Shown here: positions 44,146 through 54,168 of the stretch, one piece after another
How the letters are laid out: each line of letters begins with the position of its first letter
Position numbering within the stretch: position 1 is the stretch's first letter
DNA from: JAFGQU01 sp964483625
GTDB lineage: Bacteria > Omnitrophota > Gorgyraeia > Duberdicusellales > 4484-171
Reading direction: 5' to 3'
Assembly: GCA_964483625.1 (NCBI GenBank)
Contig: CAZABB010000002.1
Location: 1-64,000 of the forward strand
DNA: 64,000 bases
Notes under the pieces: generated by a model
Told to the model about the DNA's origin: nothing
Databases searched by the model: none
Seen by the model: only the letters and a program-made list of their open reading frames with translations
Translations under genes and position numbers: made by a program

Positions 44146-46428
44146 ATGATGGAAATTTCGATAAAAAGATTTATTTACATAATTTTGCCTCTTGTAGCTA
44201 CGGTATGCATCTGGTCGGGAAACATCAGTTTAGCAACTCTGGCAACGAATCCGCAGGATAAATTCACCCGGATCGTAACCGAACGCATTAATTTCTTTCT
44301 GATTTACCCTCAACAGGCCCGGGAAAAAGGACAGGAAGGCGTTGTCTATGTTACGTTTAAAATCGACGCTCAGGGTATGGTCGAGAACTTAAAAATTGCC
44401 CAGACCAGCGGCTATCCGCTCCTTGACCGAGCAGCTCTCTGGGCGGTAAAAAACGCGGTCCCGCTTCCTTCCCCTCTTTCTTTTTATTTCGATAAAGAAG
44501 AATCTTCCCTGACATTACCTTTGGCCTTTAAGCTTCGTGCTCAAGGGGCAAAGATGAAAAAAGAACCCGATACACCTATTCCTATGGTAGAACTCCCCCT
44601 GCTGTTGCCGGAAGATGGGGAAGAACAACATCTCAAAGAAGCCGTCCTTCTTGATGAGAAATCGATACGCCGGGGTTCCGATGTCCAAGAAAAAGAAAAG
44701 CTCTCGCCTCAGGAAAAAATGCGGATCAAATATATCGGCCGTATTCAAAGTATTGTAGATTTTTACACGTTCTATCCGGAAGAACTTCAAAAAGAAAACA
44801 TTGAAGCTCAAACAATCGTACATACCACCATCGGGTCCAATGGAAGAGTACGCGATACGAAAATCGCAAAGTCCTCCGGGTTTCCGGTTCTTGACCGGGC
44901 CGCGCTGTTTATTCTCGATGCCGCGCAACCGTTTCCTCCTCCGTTTGAATTAGCCAAAGAAGAAGTAACCATCGCGTTACCCGTTTCGTTCTCCCCGATG
45001 AAAACGGATGAACCGGAACCCGAACCGATTGAATTTCCGCAGCAAGGAATTCCGGCTGAAGACGCCCCCCGGACCCGAACCGTATTACTTGCTGAAATCG
45101 CCGGTGACCTGCAGGTCCTGTTTGATATTGCCAAACAGAATTCGTATCCCCTGAAAGTCGCCGAAAACCAGATTACCCTGGCAAAATCGAAAGTACGCGA
45201 AGCGCTCCGGAATATGTTTCCTTCGGTCAGCCTCGAATATTCCCATACCGAAGGAGAGACGATCGCCGAATCCCATGAGAGCCGCAGTTATGGTGTGCGC
45301 GGCCAGCATATCCTCTGGGATAACGCTCAACGTCGCAACACCCTGCAGAAAGAGAAATTAAACGTAAAAGTCTCTCAGGATAATTACACCAAAATCGAGC
45401 AACAAATTCTCTACGATACGGCCCGGGCATATTATCAATACCAGAAAGAACGACAATCCCTGGCTATCCTCGAAAAATATAAAAAACGTTTCGATGTTTA
45501 TTTTGATATCGGCAATTCTCTCGAACAGGGGCAGCTGATTACGAAAATTGAAGCGCTCAAAATACAGAACTTCTATCAGAGGCTCGAAACCGAAATCCTC
45601 GCGCAGGATAATCTCTATCAACTCTCTCTTACGAATTTAAAGAAGGTTCTGGGAATGGACCATACCGATCCCCTCCCCCCCCTAAGAGACGTTGAATTCC
45701 GCCAAACGTATACCTTCGACCAGCCGATCAATGAAGTCATCGATCTGGGCCTGGCCAAACGGCCGGAAATCGCTATCTGGGACCAAAGCGTCCAGGCGAC
45801 CGAACTGGGCCTGAAAGCGACCAAGGCCGAAAGTAAACCAAAAATAATTGTCGACGGATTCTGGGGGCAATCGGGAGAAGCTTTCGGCCCCCAATCTCTG
45901 GATTTAGGTACCAACTGGGCAATCACCAGCCGGATGGTCTGGTTATTCGGAGAGAGTTCCATGGAGGCTTCCTATACAACTGAAAAGAGCATCCCGACGG
46001 ATTTTTCTCAGGTATCGAATAAAACCGAAGCCAATACCATGGGATTCAAACTGAATATCCTCGATAAATTCCGCTATTCTACCGAAGTTGCCGAAGGAGA
46101 GGTTGCCGTGCAGCAGGTACGCGATGAATTCACCAAACTCAAACGGGACATTGCCTGGGAAATCAAGGAAGCTTACCTGACGTATTCAGAAACCTTACGG
46201 CGCATCGTGAGCATCAGAAAAGAAATAGAAACGATCGGGAAAGAGCTGGAATTAAAAAAACAGTTGTTTAAATTAGGCGAGGCTGATCTTTCTGACGTGA
46301 TGGAAGTCGAAACCAAGAAGCTGACCGATGAGCTTTCTCTGGTAAAGACCGGAACGACTCTCTATCTCTCACTCATCACTTTAGATAAAGCCACGGGGTT
46401 TCATTTAAACATTTTGGAGGACCTATGA
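44146..46428 (+). CDS. Fusion of two TonB C-terminal domains with a TolC-type outer-membrane efflux protein
   Basis: 760 residues. Residues 8-30 form a signal peptide. Residues about 40-130 are a TonB_C domain (YPQQAREKGQEGVVYVTFKI, then SGYPLLDRAALWAVKNA). Residues about 200-285 are a second one (YPEELQKENIEAQTIVHTTI, then SSGFPVLDRAALFILDAAQP), joined by an acidic linker. Residues about 320-755 are an outer-membrane efflux (OEP/TolC) domain with two helical-hairpin repeats (for example LDKFRYSTEVAEGEVAVQQV and LKKQLFKLGEADLSDVMEVE). TolC trimers form the outer-membrane duct of RND pumps, and the RND and adaptor genes follow directly. TonB_C domains normally contact TonB boxes of outer-membrane receptors. 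Here they would lie on the periplasmic side of the duct, an arrangement I have not seen described. The next gene overlaps by 4 nt (ATGA). Confidence 0.85.
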   Translation: MMEISIKRFIYIILPLVATVCIWSGNISLATLATNPQDKFTRIVTERINFFLIYPQQAREKGQEGVVYVTFKIDAQGMVENLKIAQTSGYPLLDRAALWAVKNAVPLPSPLSFYFDKEESSLTLPLAFKLRAQGAKMKKEPDTPIPMVELPLLLPEDGEEQHLKEAVLLDEKSIRRGSDVQEKEKLSPQEKMRIKYIGRIQSIVDFYTFYPEELQKENIEAQTIVHTTIGSNGRVRDTKIAKSSGFPVLDRAALFILDAAQPFPPPFELAKEEVTIALPVSFSPMKTDEPEPEPIEFPQQGIPAEDAPRTRTVLLAEIAGDLQVLFDIAKQNSYPLKVAENQITLAKSKVREALRNMFPSVSLEYSHTEGETIAESHESRSYGVRGQHILWDNAQRRNTLQKEKLNVKVSQDNYTKIEQQILYDTARAYYQYQKERQSLAILEKYKKRFDVYFDIGNSLEQGQLITKIEALKIQNFYQRLETEILAQDNLYQLSLTNLKKVLGMDHTDPLPPLRDVEFRQTYTFDQPINEVIDLGLAKRPEIAIWDQSVQATELGLKATKAESKPKIIVDGFWGQSGEAFGPQSLDLGTNWAITSRMVWLFGESSMEASYTTEKSIPTDFSQVSNKTEANTMGFKLNILDKFRYSTEVAEGEVAVQQVRDEFTKLKRDIAWEIKEAYLTYSETLRRIVSIRKEIETIGKELELKKQLFKLGEADLSDVMEVETKKLTDELSLVKTGTTLYLSLITLDKATGFHLNILEDL

Positions 46429-47717
46429 CCAAACGATTATCGATACTTGCTTTCATTTTCTTCTTCCTTTTTTCTTCGACACATACCGGTTTCACCCAGA
46501 AAAGCGCTTTGGAGAAACTACGTCAAAGAAAAGAACGGCGTAAAGAGCAGGAAAATCAACAAGAGAAACAGGAGTTGCCGACCGAAGAGACATCACAGGA
46601 ACCACCGCCGGATACATTCACTCCTATGGAAAAACAGGAAATCCCGGTTATGGCCTATGCCATCACCAAAGTGCCTGAATTCAAGGAAACGCTTGGGGTA
46701 CTGGGTACGATCACTCCCTTTACTCAGGTAGACTTAAGCTTTCCCCTGCAGGGGGTCGTAAAACACATCTATGTCGAAGAGGGAGAAAAAGTACAGGAAG
46801 GACAGCTCCTTGCCGAGCTTGACGAGAAAGATTTTATCCTGCGCAGCGAATTCTCGCAGGGACGCTATGAGGCCGAACAAAGCGTCTTGCGTTCGATGGA
46901 GAAAGAGTTTGAAATCAAACAACAGCTTCATGATATGGGAGCCATTCTTTCTCAGACTCTGGAAAAATTAAAGCTCCAAATCGAAGCGCAGCGACATCGC
47001 ATGGAATCGGCAAAAAAAGAATGGGAGCTGGCGGAAGAAGCCCTCAAACGCATCAAACTTTATTCTCCCGCCGTGGGGAAACTCGATAAAAGAAATATCG
47101 AAGAAGGAGAATTTGTCTCCCCCAATCAACCGGCGCTTTCCATCTTGAAAATCGAGAAAGTCTACGCGGACATCGGAATTACCGAGAAAGATATTTCCAA
47201 AGTCAAACGCGGACAGCGCGCCGAACTGGTAGTAGAAGCGTATCCCCAGGCAATATTTGAGGGCATTGTTACCAATATTTCTCCCTCTGTCCGCGGTTCT
47301 TCGCGGACTCTTTCTCTACGCATTGAAATCGATAACAAACGGTACGACCATAAGCTCCTTCCCGGCATGTTCGTTAAGGGAAATATTATCCTCTCCCAGC
47401 TGCGAGACGTGTATATTATCCCGAAAGACGCCCTCTTTTTCAGCGGGCAAGCGTATGGAGTATACATCGTCACTCCTCAGGGAGATATTTCGCCGGCAGA
47501 CCTAGAAGAAGGCCAAGCTACCGGCGAATTCAGCGTAAAGAACATTGCGCCAACATATGTCGGCGAAGAATACGTTGCGGTGAACAGCGGTTTGCGGGAA
47601 GGCGAACTGGTCGTCACACAAATGCAGGGCAAAGTCAATCCTTATGCCGTTGCCAAAATCATCAGTATCGATCATTACGAAGAGAGCGAGTCGCTGGAAG
47701 AGACGTTCTTTCAGTAA
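46425..47717 (+). CDS. RND efflux periplasmic adaptor (membrane fusion protein)
   Basis: 430 residues, starting at the ATG overlapping the upstream stop, with GGAGG 4 nt ahead. A signal peptide (LSILAFIFFFLFSSTHTGF) is followed by a charged Gln/Glu/Lys segment. The first lipoyl half is VDLSFPLQGVVKHIYVEEGE to LAELDEKDF near residues 105-140. An alpha-hairpin spans about 145-210. The second lipoyl half (LYSPAVGKLDKRNIEEGEFV) and beta-barrel and membrane-proximal domains follow (DIGITEKDISKVKRGQRAEL, VRGSSRTLSLRIEI). This is the AcrA/MexA/HlyD architecture that links an RND pump to TolC. Translational coupling to the TolC gene supports assembly of one tripartite complex. Confidence 0.93.
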   Translation: MTKRLSILAFIFFFLFSSTHTGFTQKSALEKLRQRKERRKEQENQQEKQELPTEETSQEPPPDTFTPMEKQEIPVMAYAITKVPEFKETLGVLGTITPFTQVDLSFPLQGVVKHIYVEEGEKVQEGQLLAELDEKDFILRSEFSQGRYEAEQSVLRSMEKEFEIKQQLHDMGAILSQTLEKLKLQIEAQRHRMESAKKEWELAEEALKRIKLYSPAVGKLDKRNIEEGEFVSPNQPALSILKIEKVYADIGITEKDISKVKRGQRAELVVEAYPQAIFEGIVTNISPSVRGSSRTLSLRIEIDNKRYDHKLLPGMFVKGNIILSQLRDVYIIPKDALFFSGQAYGVYIVTPQGDISPADLEEGQATGEFSVKNIAPTYVGEEYVAVNSGLREGELVVTQMQGKVNPYAVAKIISIDHYEESESLEETFFQ

Positions 47718-47760
47718 GAGGGTGCAAAATGTTATTTCTTGTTAAAAAAGAAGGTATGTG

Positions 47761-48801
47761 ATGAAATTTCTAATACTAAGCATGTTCTGTTTTATCTGCG
47801 CGGTTTCCTCTTTCGCGCAATCAACAAAGTTCAGAAAAGGCGGTGAGGCCGGCGTCCCGATTATTACTCAGTCACGGGATGCCGTAGACCAGGAAAGCCG
47901 GAAACTCGCTACGCTTACGCCTTATTTTCATTTCGATCTGAAGAGTAAGCCGTATAAGGTGACCATCTCTTCCGACGGCGCCTATCTTGCCGTAGCGATG
48001 AGAGACGGAAACATTGCGATTTTCGACTTAAACGAAAAGCGAGAGGAATTCTCCGGGGAATTCTCCCCTTCTCCCCTGTATGCGGCACATTTCCACCCCT
48101 TTCAACGGCTTATCGCCCTGGGAGACCGCGACGGAATTATTACTGTTTTCGATATGATACGCCGACAACCCATAAAACTTATTTATGAGCTTACCTCTTC
48201 GGTATCCGACGTAAAATACTCCCCGGACGGAACCATTCTTGCCGCCGTACATTTTGGCGGAGATATGACCTTTTATGAAACCCAGAATTATACGCTTATC
48301 GATAAAATAATCCTCGCCAATGCCAGTATTTACGGGTTAAATTTTAGTGCCGATTCTTCATTCTTCGCTATTGGTACGCGGGCGAATACCGTAAAAGTCG
48401 TAGAAATCGGAGCGGCTGAATCGGCAACGACGTTTAAGGATCATTCTTCTTTTGTCTTATCGTGTGACTGGTCTGAGAATGAATGGGTCGCCTCGGGAGG
48501 CGCCGATTCTCAATTATTCCTCCATCACAAAACTGCTCAAGGGTGGCCTCAAGAACCTTATTTCAGCTGGATTCATGGGGATTGGGTCACTTCGGTGAAA
48601 TTTTACCGTAATTATTTGATTACAGGCTCAAAAGACGGCCGGGTCCGTCTCTTTGATTTTTTGAATAAAGAACTTTTACTGATGTTCGAGGTTCCCTCTC
48701 CGGTTTTAGGCATAGATATCCAGGAAAACCTGATGGGAGTTATCACCCCCCAATTTGTTGAAGTGTATAAGATCAACGATATCGTAAAAAATACGTATTA
48801 G
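47761..48801 (+). CDS. Exported WD40-like beta-propeller protein
   Basis: 346 residues from the ATG at 47761 (GAAGG about 6 nt upstream); a GTG one codon earlier is less well placed. The signal peptide is MKFLILSMFCFICAVSSFAQ. Seven blade-like repeats follow: YKVTISSDGAYLAVAMRDGN, SDVKYSPDGTILAAVHFGGD, YGLNFSADSSFFAIGTRANT, LSCDWSENEWVASGGADSQL and TSVKFYRNYLITGSKDGRVR. This is a single-domain WD40 propeller in the periplasm. The position between adaptor and pump genes suggests a structural or regulatory partner of the export complex. It is not a known pump subunit, so the role is inferred only from context. Confidence 0.8.
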   Translation: MKFLILSMFCFICAVSSFAQSTKFRKGGEAGVPIITQSRDAVDQESRKLATLTPYFHFDLKSKPYKVTISSDGAYLAVAMRDGNIAIFDLNEKREEFSGEFSPSPLYAAHFHPFQRLIALGDRDGIITVFDMIRRQPIKLIYELTSSVSDVKYSPDGTILAAVHFGGDMTFYETQNYTLIDKIILANASIYGLNFSADSSFFAIGTRANTVKVVEIGAAESATTFKDHSSFVLSCDWSENEWVASGGADSQLFLHHKTAQGWPQEPYFSWIHGDWVTSVKFYRNYLITGSKDGRVRLFDFLNKELLLMFEVPSPVLGIDIQENLMGVITPQFVEVYKINDIVKNTY

Positions 48802-48853
48802 GTATACCCTGTACCGCGCAGCTTGCAGGGTGTAGCCTGCTAAAACCTGAAGA

Positions 48854-51800
48854 ATGAAACTTACCCACGTCTGTCTCAATCGTCCGGTCACTACCTTGAT
48901 GTTTTTCGTCGCGCTTATCCTGCTGGGATTCATTTCCCTTAGTTTCCTTCCCCAGGAACTCTTTCCACCTCTTTCGTATCCCCAAATTACTATTTTTACT
49001 ATCTATAAAGAAGCCTCTCCGCAGGAAATCGAAACTCTCATCACCCGGCCCGTCGAAGAATCGGTTGGAACCGTCAATGGTCTCAAAAAAGTCTCTTCGA
49101 TCTCCAAAGAAGGGGCTTCGATCGTCATGGCTGAATTTGACTGGAAAACAAACATGGATTTCGCCTCATTGGAGGTAAGAGAAAAACTGGATATTATCAA
49201 AGAACGATTTCCAAAAGAAGCCGAAGAACCCCTGGTCATGAAATACAACCCGTTTGAAACCCCCACGATGCGTATCAACGTCACGGGAGAAGAAGATCCT
49301 TTGATCTTAAAACGCATTGCCGAAAAAGATATTAAAGAATCGCTGGAAAAAACCGAAGGCGTGGGAAGTATTGAGATCGTAGGGGGAACAAATCGGGAAA
49401 TCAGAATTGAGGTAAACGAGAGCAAACTCCGCAGTGTCTCCCTTTCCATCCTGGATATAGTCCACGCCCTGGAGAGATCAAATCTTAATTATCCTGCCGG
49501 TACGATTAAAGAACCTTTTTTCGAATTCAATATCCGGACCGTCGGGGAATTCAAGACCGTCAAGGAAATCGAAAAATTACCGATCAAAGCCGAACTCCCC
49601 TATTCCGACGAAACCCCGTTCTTAAAACAGATACAGGAAGAGAAAGCCAAAGAAGAAAATATTACGCTCCCGGGCAGTGAACGCCTTGTGGCTCTGGGCG
49701 ATATCGCGGAAATCAAAGATACTTCGCAGTTACGAAATTCCATCTCCCGGTTTCAGGGGAAAGAATCGGTTAGTTTGCTCATTCGAAAACAGTCCGGCGT
49801 CAATACCGTACGGGTAACCCAGAGAATTCGTGATGAACTGCAATCGATTCAGCAAAAATTGCCGTCGGCCATCAAGCTCAAAATCGTCCACGACGAATCG
49901 TTATTCATAAAAGAAGCTCTCTCGGAAGTGAAAAACGCCGCTGCTCTCGGCGCGCTGTTCGCGTTCTTCGTCATTCTCTTCTTCCTGCGCAACTGGGTGT
50001 ATTCACTCATCGTTATCGTATCAATTCCTCTTTCGATTATCATCGTCTTCCTGTTCATGCACCTTTTTCATCTCAGTCTGAATTTGATTTCTCTGGGAGG
50101 CCTGGCGTTGGGAGCGGGGATGCTTGTGGATAACTGTATTGTCGTGTTAGAGTCGATTTTTATTAATACCAACGAAAACTTGAAAGAAAAAGTCGGTCAG
50201 GGAACCGTTGAGGTAAGTACGGCGATCTTTTCGTCGACCCTTACCACGATCTGTGTCTTTCTACCGATGATATTCATTACCGGTATTGCCGGACAGATCT
50301 TTAAACACCTCTCTTTTTCCATCGTTTTTTCCCTGGTTGCTTCGCTTCTGGTCAGCCTCACCATCCTGCCGCTTCTGGTATACTTTGCCCTTCGCTACCG
50401 CAATGTGACGACATCGGATGAAGTAAAAATCGAAAGCTGGGATAAGACGTTCAACTTCCTCTTCGCGCGAAGGAACAGGATCACTTTTTTGGTATTCATT
50501 CTTTTTCTTCTGTCGTCGGTTTCGTTCATGTTTCTGAAAAAAGAGTTATTTCCAAAAATAGACCAGCACGCGTTTACTTTAAATATGGAAGCTCCCCCGG
50601 GCACCCCGTTGAGCAAAACCGACAGGTTCGTACGGGAAGTCGAAGAGATTCTCTTTCGCATGCCGGAAGTGGAAGAAGTAACGGTAAATATCGGTTCCTC
50701 CTCCGGAGATGCCGAACAAAGCATCGTACAATCCCAAGGTGCGCATCAGGCGCAGGTTTTCGTTTCACTCGACAAACGAACCTCGACTTCTCTGGCCGTA
50801 AAGGCACTCGAAAAAAGGCTGGATTTTTTAAAAAACGAAGAAATTATGCTGAACTTTATCGCCGAACAGGGATTACTGAAAGAAGCGTTTATTCAGCAAT
50901 CACCGGTCGCCCTGGAAATCAAAGGATACAGCATGCAGGTTCTGCAGAATATCGGTAATGTGCTGGAACAACGACTAAAAGATTTGCCTATTCTCTATAA
51001 CGTGAAAACCGATTATCCCCCATCCCGGCCGGAAATCAAAATCAATGTCAAAAAAGATGTCGCGATGCTGTCCCATATCTCGACCGACCGCATCGCCCGG
51101 ACGCTCAACACATCCATTAAAGGCCGGGTCGCTACAACGTTTAAAGAAACCGGCGAAGAATATCCCATCCGGGTAATCCTGCGGGAGGAAGACAGGGAAA
51201 ATCTGAACAAGATGAAACGTCTTATCATCCACGGCGTATACCGGGACAAGGGAGTCAATGTACCCCTGACGCAGGTTGCCGATATTATCCAGGGATCCGG
51301 ACCGCTGGAAATCAAACGCATCGAGGGACAGCGCACTCTTATCGTTACCGCCGACCTCTATAAGTCATCCCTGGGAGAAGCCCTGACCAGAATTGAAAGC
51401 CTTATCGAGGAAATCCCTCTTCCGGAAGGATATCGTATTGTTATCAGCGGTGAAGGCAAGAAAATGGGAGAATCTTTTTTCTCTTTAATTTTTGCCCTGA
51501 TATTGGCGATTCTGATGGTATTTATGGTCATGGCATCTTCTTTTGAATCATTATGGCAACCCTTTATTATTCTCTTTACCATACCCTTGTCCATTATCGG
51601 AGTGGTCATATTTATGTTTGCTACCAACACCAGTTTAAACGCGATAAGTTTTCTGGGACTCATCATGCTGGGGGGAATTATCGTCAATAACGGTATTGTG
51701 CTCGTTGATTATATCAACCTGCTTATTCGCGAGGAAAAAATTCCCCTGGAAGACGCGCTGCGGTTAGGGAGCGAACGAAGGATACGGCCAATTCTGATGA

Positions 51801-54142
51801 CATCGCTGACGACCATTATGGGCCTTATTCCCTTGAGCCTGCAGGCTTCGCTGATGAGCCCCCTGGGACGGGTCACGATGGGAGGACTTGCCTCAGCGAC
51901 ATTTCTTACTCCGGTTATCATCCCTTTCCTCTATTACTATTTTTATCAGGTATTCGGCTTCATCAGAAACGTCTTCGGCCGGCTGAAAGAAAAATGGCGG
52001 CTTCGCCGCCATGCGCAACAGATGGCCAAAAAATCTACTGCCGAAGAAGAACCGTTTGAAGCAAAGATGCTTTCCCAAAAAGACAAAGAAGACATCGGCC
52101 GGATTGAAGCAGACGAAAAGAAAATTGTTCCTTCCCAACCCCTCGGCCAATTGCCTCCGATATCCGATGAGGAGATAGAAGAATTCCGGCAGCGGCTTGA
52201 AAAACTTTCGCAAAAACAGCCTGCCCGAGAACCGGAAGAAGGACCACCCTCTTCGGAAGAAAAGCCTGAACGCGAACAAAGAAAAGAGATCAAAAAAGAA
52301 GAACCTCCAGAGGAGGAAAAGAAGGAAAACCCGGAACCGGCGAAACCTGCATCCGAAGCGCCGGAGCCGGAAGAAAAACCTCAAGCTCAAGAAGAAGAAA
52401 AAAAACATCCTCAGAAAGAAAGGGCCGAACCGGAAAAACCACAGCCTGAAGAAGTCCCGCCGGAAGAAAAGCCGGCTGAAGAGACAAAGCCTGAACCCGA
52501 ACAAAAAGAAGAAATCAAAGAGGAACCGCCCCAGACAGAAGAAGAAGCGTCTGAAAAGAAGCAGGCAAAACCTGAAGAAACGCCGCGGGAAGATGAGACG
52601 ACGCTTGGAGAACCTCAAAAGCGAGAGGACATAAAAGAAAAACCTGCTCCTCAGAGAGAAGAAGAAAAAGATCAGCCGGACGGAGAACAAAAAGAACCGG
52701 ATTTTAAATTTAAAATAATCGTGCCGCGGGAAGAAGGACAGAAACCGAAAGTCGTTACGCCGGAAGAAGATTCAGATAAAGAAAAGGAAACGCTCCCGAA
52801 AGAAGAAAACCCATCCGGGAAAGAAAAGAACAAAGAGGGAAAGCCTGAAGAATCTGAATTCAAATTTAAAATAATCGTACCGGAACAAGAGGAAAAAGAA
52901 ACATCAACCGAAGAACAGGAAAAACCGGAACCGGAAGAGACATCGCCGGAACAGACAGGGCGTGAACCTCAAAAAGATAGCGAACCCGAAAAGAAAGAAG
53001 AAGCGCCGCAGGAAGAAAAAAATCAACCTTCTCATGAGGAATCAGTAGAACCCGGACCGCAACAGCCTGAAAATCAAGAAGATACTGAAAAAGAGAGAGA
53101 GGAAAAACCATCGGCGCAAAAACCGGAAAATAAACCGGCGGGAAAAGAAGAAGTCGAACCTTCGCAAGAGAAACTCTCAGAAGCTGAAAAGCCGGAAGAG
53201 CCTGAAAGAGATCCGGAAAAAGAAAAAGCGAAAGAAGAACTTTCCGAAGCCGACAAAGGAAAAAAGGAAAAAACACTGCAAAAAGCAGAGCATCCGCCCG
53301 ATAAGAGGTTGAGTTCGCAAGAAGAGCTTCTCTCACCGGAACCGGTGAAACCGGAACCCGAACCGCCGGCGCCGGAAGAAAAACCTGGACCGGAAGGACC
53401 ACAACCCGAAACAGCACCGCGGGAAGAAGAGACGCCGTCGCCTGAAGAACCTCCCGTAAAATCTGAGCCGACGGAACCTAAAGAACCAAAACCCGAAGAA
53501 GAACCTAAACCTCAACTGGAACAGCCGAAGCCAGCAAAGTTTGAACCAGAACCGCAACCGGATGAAAAACCTCCTGAAAAGCAAGAGCCGAAGGAAAAAA
53601 CATCGACGGATGAAGAACCGCAATCCCAGGAGGAAATAAAAGAAGAACTTTCGGCGCAGGAAGAAAAAAGAGAAGAACCACCTCAGGAAGAGGGGCCTGA
53701 ACCGGAGGAACCGCAACCCGAAGCAGCCCCGCCGGAAGAAAAGCCGGCTGAAGAGGCAAAGCCTAAACCCGAACAGAAAGAAGATACCAAAGAGGAACCG
53801 CCTCAGGCAAAAGAAGAAACGCCTGAAGAGGAACAGGCAAAACCTGAAGAAATACCGCGGGAAGAAGAGACGTTAAAACGACCGGCAACAGAACCGGATA
53901 CGCGGACAACTCCGCCTGAGGTTTCCGAATCATTAAAAAAGACTCTACGCTCGCGACACCTAAAACTCCTCGATTATCTTAAAGAGAATGAGTCAATATC
54001 CCGCGCTGATTACGCGAAATTATGTTCGATCTCTGTCCCTACCGCCGCCAGAGACCTCAAAAAACTCACTAAAATGGGGTTAATCAAAGCCGAAGGGCCA
54101 TTAGGTCCGGGAAGAGTATACATGTTAAAGAATAGCGGATAG
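48854..54142 (+). CDS. RND efflux pump with long charged tail and C-terminal winged-helix domain
   Basis: 1,762 residues. Residues 1-1050 form an AcrB/SwrC-type RND (HAE) transporter: LTHVCLNRPVTTLMFFVALI first helix, porter domains, TM4 GAGMLVDNCIVVLESIFINT with a single Asp (AcrB has two), and a second membrane half ending near residue 1040. Residues about 1060-1690 are low-complexity Pro/Glu/Lys-rich sequence with almost no hydrophobic residues except two copies of FKFKIIVP (52706 and 52862). Residues about 1692-1762 fold as a winged helix: HLKLLDYLKENESISRADYA, SISVPTAARDLKKLTKMGLI and GPGRVYML. That sequence resembles the DNA-binding wing found at the C-terminus of Fic and DeoR-type proteins. 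RND C-termini face the cytoplasm, so the HTH can reach DNA. The frame is continuous and I see no sign of a frameshift joining two genes. Confidence 0.9.
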   Translation: MKLTHVCLNRPVTTLMFFVALILLGFISLSFLPQELFPPLSYPQITIFTIYKEASPQEIETLITRPVEESVGTVNGLKKVSSISKEGASIVMAEFDWKTNMDFASLEVREKLDIIKERFPKEAEEPLVMKYNPFETPTMRINVTGEEDPLILKRIAEKDIKESLEKTEGVGSIEIVGGTNREIRIEVNESKLRSVSLSILDIVHALERSNLNYPAGTIKEPFFEFNIRTVGEFKTVKEIEKLPIKAELPYSDETPFLKQIQEEKAKEENITLPGSERLVALGDIAEIKDTSQLRNSISRFQGKESVSLLIRKQSGVNTVRVTQRIRDELQSIQQKLPSAIKLKIVHDESLFIKEALSEVKNAAALGALFAFFVILFFLRNWVYSLIVIVSIPLSIIIVFLFMHLFHLSLNLISLGGLALGAGMLVDNCIVVLESIFINTNENLKEKVGQGTVEVSTAIFSSTLTTICVFLPMIFITGIAGQIFKHLSFSIVFSLVASLLVSLTILPLLVYFALRYRNVTTSDEVKIESWDKTFNFLFARRNRITFLVFILFLLSSVSFMFLKKELFPKIDQHAFTLNMEAPPGTPLSKTDRFVREVEEILFRMPEVEEVTVNIGSSSGDAEQSIVQSQGAHQAQVFVSLDKRTSTSLAVKALEKRLDFLKNEEIMLNFIAEQGLLKEAFIQQSPVALEIKGYSMQVLQNIGNVLEQRLKDLPILYNVKTDYPPSRPEIKINVKKDVAMLSHISTDRIARTLNTSIKGRVATTFKETGEEYPIRVILREEDRENLNKMKRLIIHGVYRDKGVNVPLTQVADIIQGSGPLEIKRIEGQRTLIVTADLYKSSLGEALTRIESLIEEIPLPEGYRIVISGEGKKMGESFFSLIFALILAILMVFMVMASSFESLWQPFIILFTIPLSIIGVVIFMFATNTSLNAISFLGLIMLGGIIVNNGIVLVDYINLLIREEKIPLEDALRLGSERRIRPILMTSLTTIMGLIPLSLQASLMSPLGRVTMGGLASATFLTPVIIPFLYYYFYQVFGFIRNVFGRLKEKWRLRRHAQQMAKKSTAEEEPFEAKMLSQKDKEDIGRIEADEKKIVPSQPLGQLPPISDEEIEEFRQRLEKLSQKQPAREPEEGPPSSEEKPEREQRKEIKKEEPPEEEKKENPEPAKPASEAPEPEEKPQAQEEEKKHPQKERAEPEKPQPEEVPPEEKPAEETKPEPEQKEEIKEEPPQTEEEASEKKQAKPEETPREDETTLGEPQKREDIKEKPAPQREEEKDQPDGEQKEPDFKFKIIVPREEGQKPKVVTPEEDSDKEKETLPKEENPSGKEKNKEGKPEESEFKFKIIVPEQEEKETSTEEQEKPEPEETSPEQTGREPQKDSEPEKKEEAPQEEKNQPSHEESVEPGPQQPENQEDTEKEREEKPSAQKPENKPAGKEEVEPSQEKLSEAEKPEEPERDPEKEKAKEELSEADKGKKEKTLQKAEHPPDKRLSSQEELLSPEPVKPEPEPPAPEEKPGPEGPQPETAPREEETPSPEEPPVKSEPTEPKEPKPEEEPKPQLEQPKPAKFEPEPQPDEKPPEKQEPKEKTSTDEEPQSQEEIKEELSAQEEKREEPPQEEGPEPEEPQPEAAPPEEKPAEEAKPKPEQKEDTKEEPPQAKEETPEEEQAKPEEIPREEETLKRPATEPDTRTTPPEVSESLKKTLRSRHLKLLDYLKENESISRADYAKLCSISVPTAARDLKKLTKMGLIKAEGPLGPGRVYMLKNSG

Positions 54143-54168
54143 CAAAGAGAGAGTAGTGAGAGGAAACC

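Noticed and set aside
51893..53759. Phe/Leu/Arg-rich minus-strand frames opposite the charged tail of the first RND pump
   Set aside because: Complement of the Pro/Glu/Lys-rich tail; composition is that of an antisense shadow.
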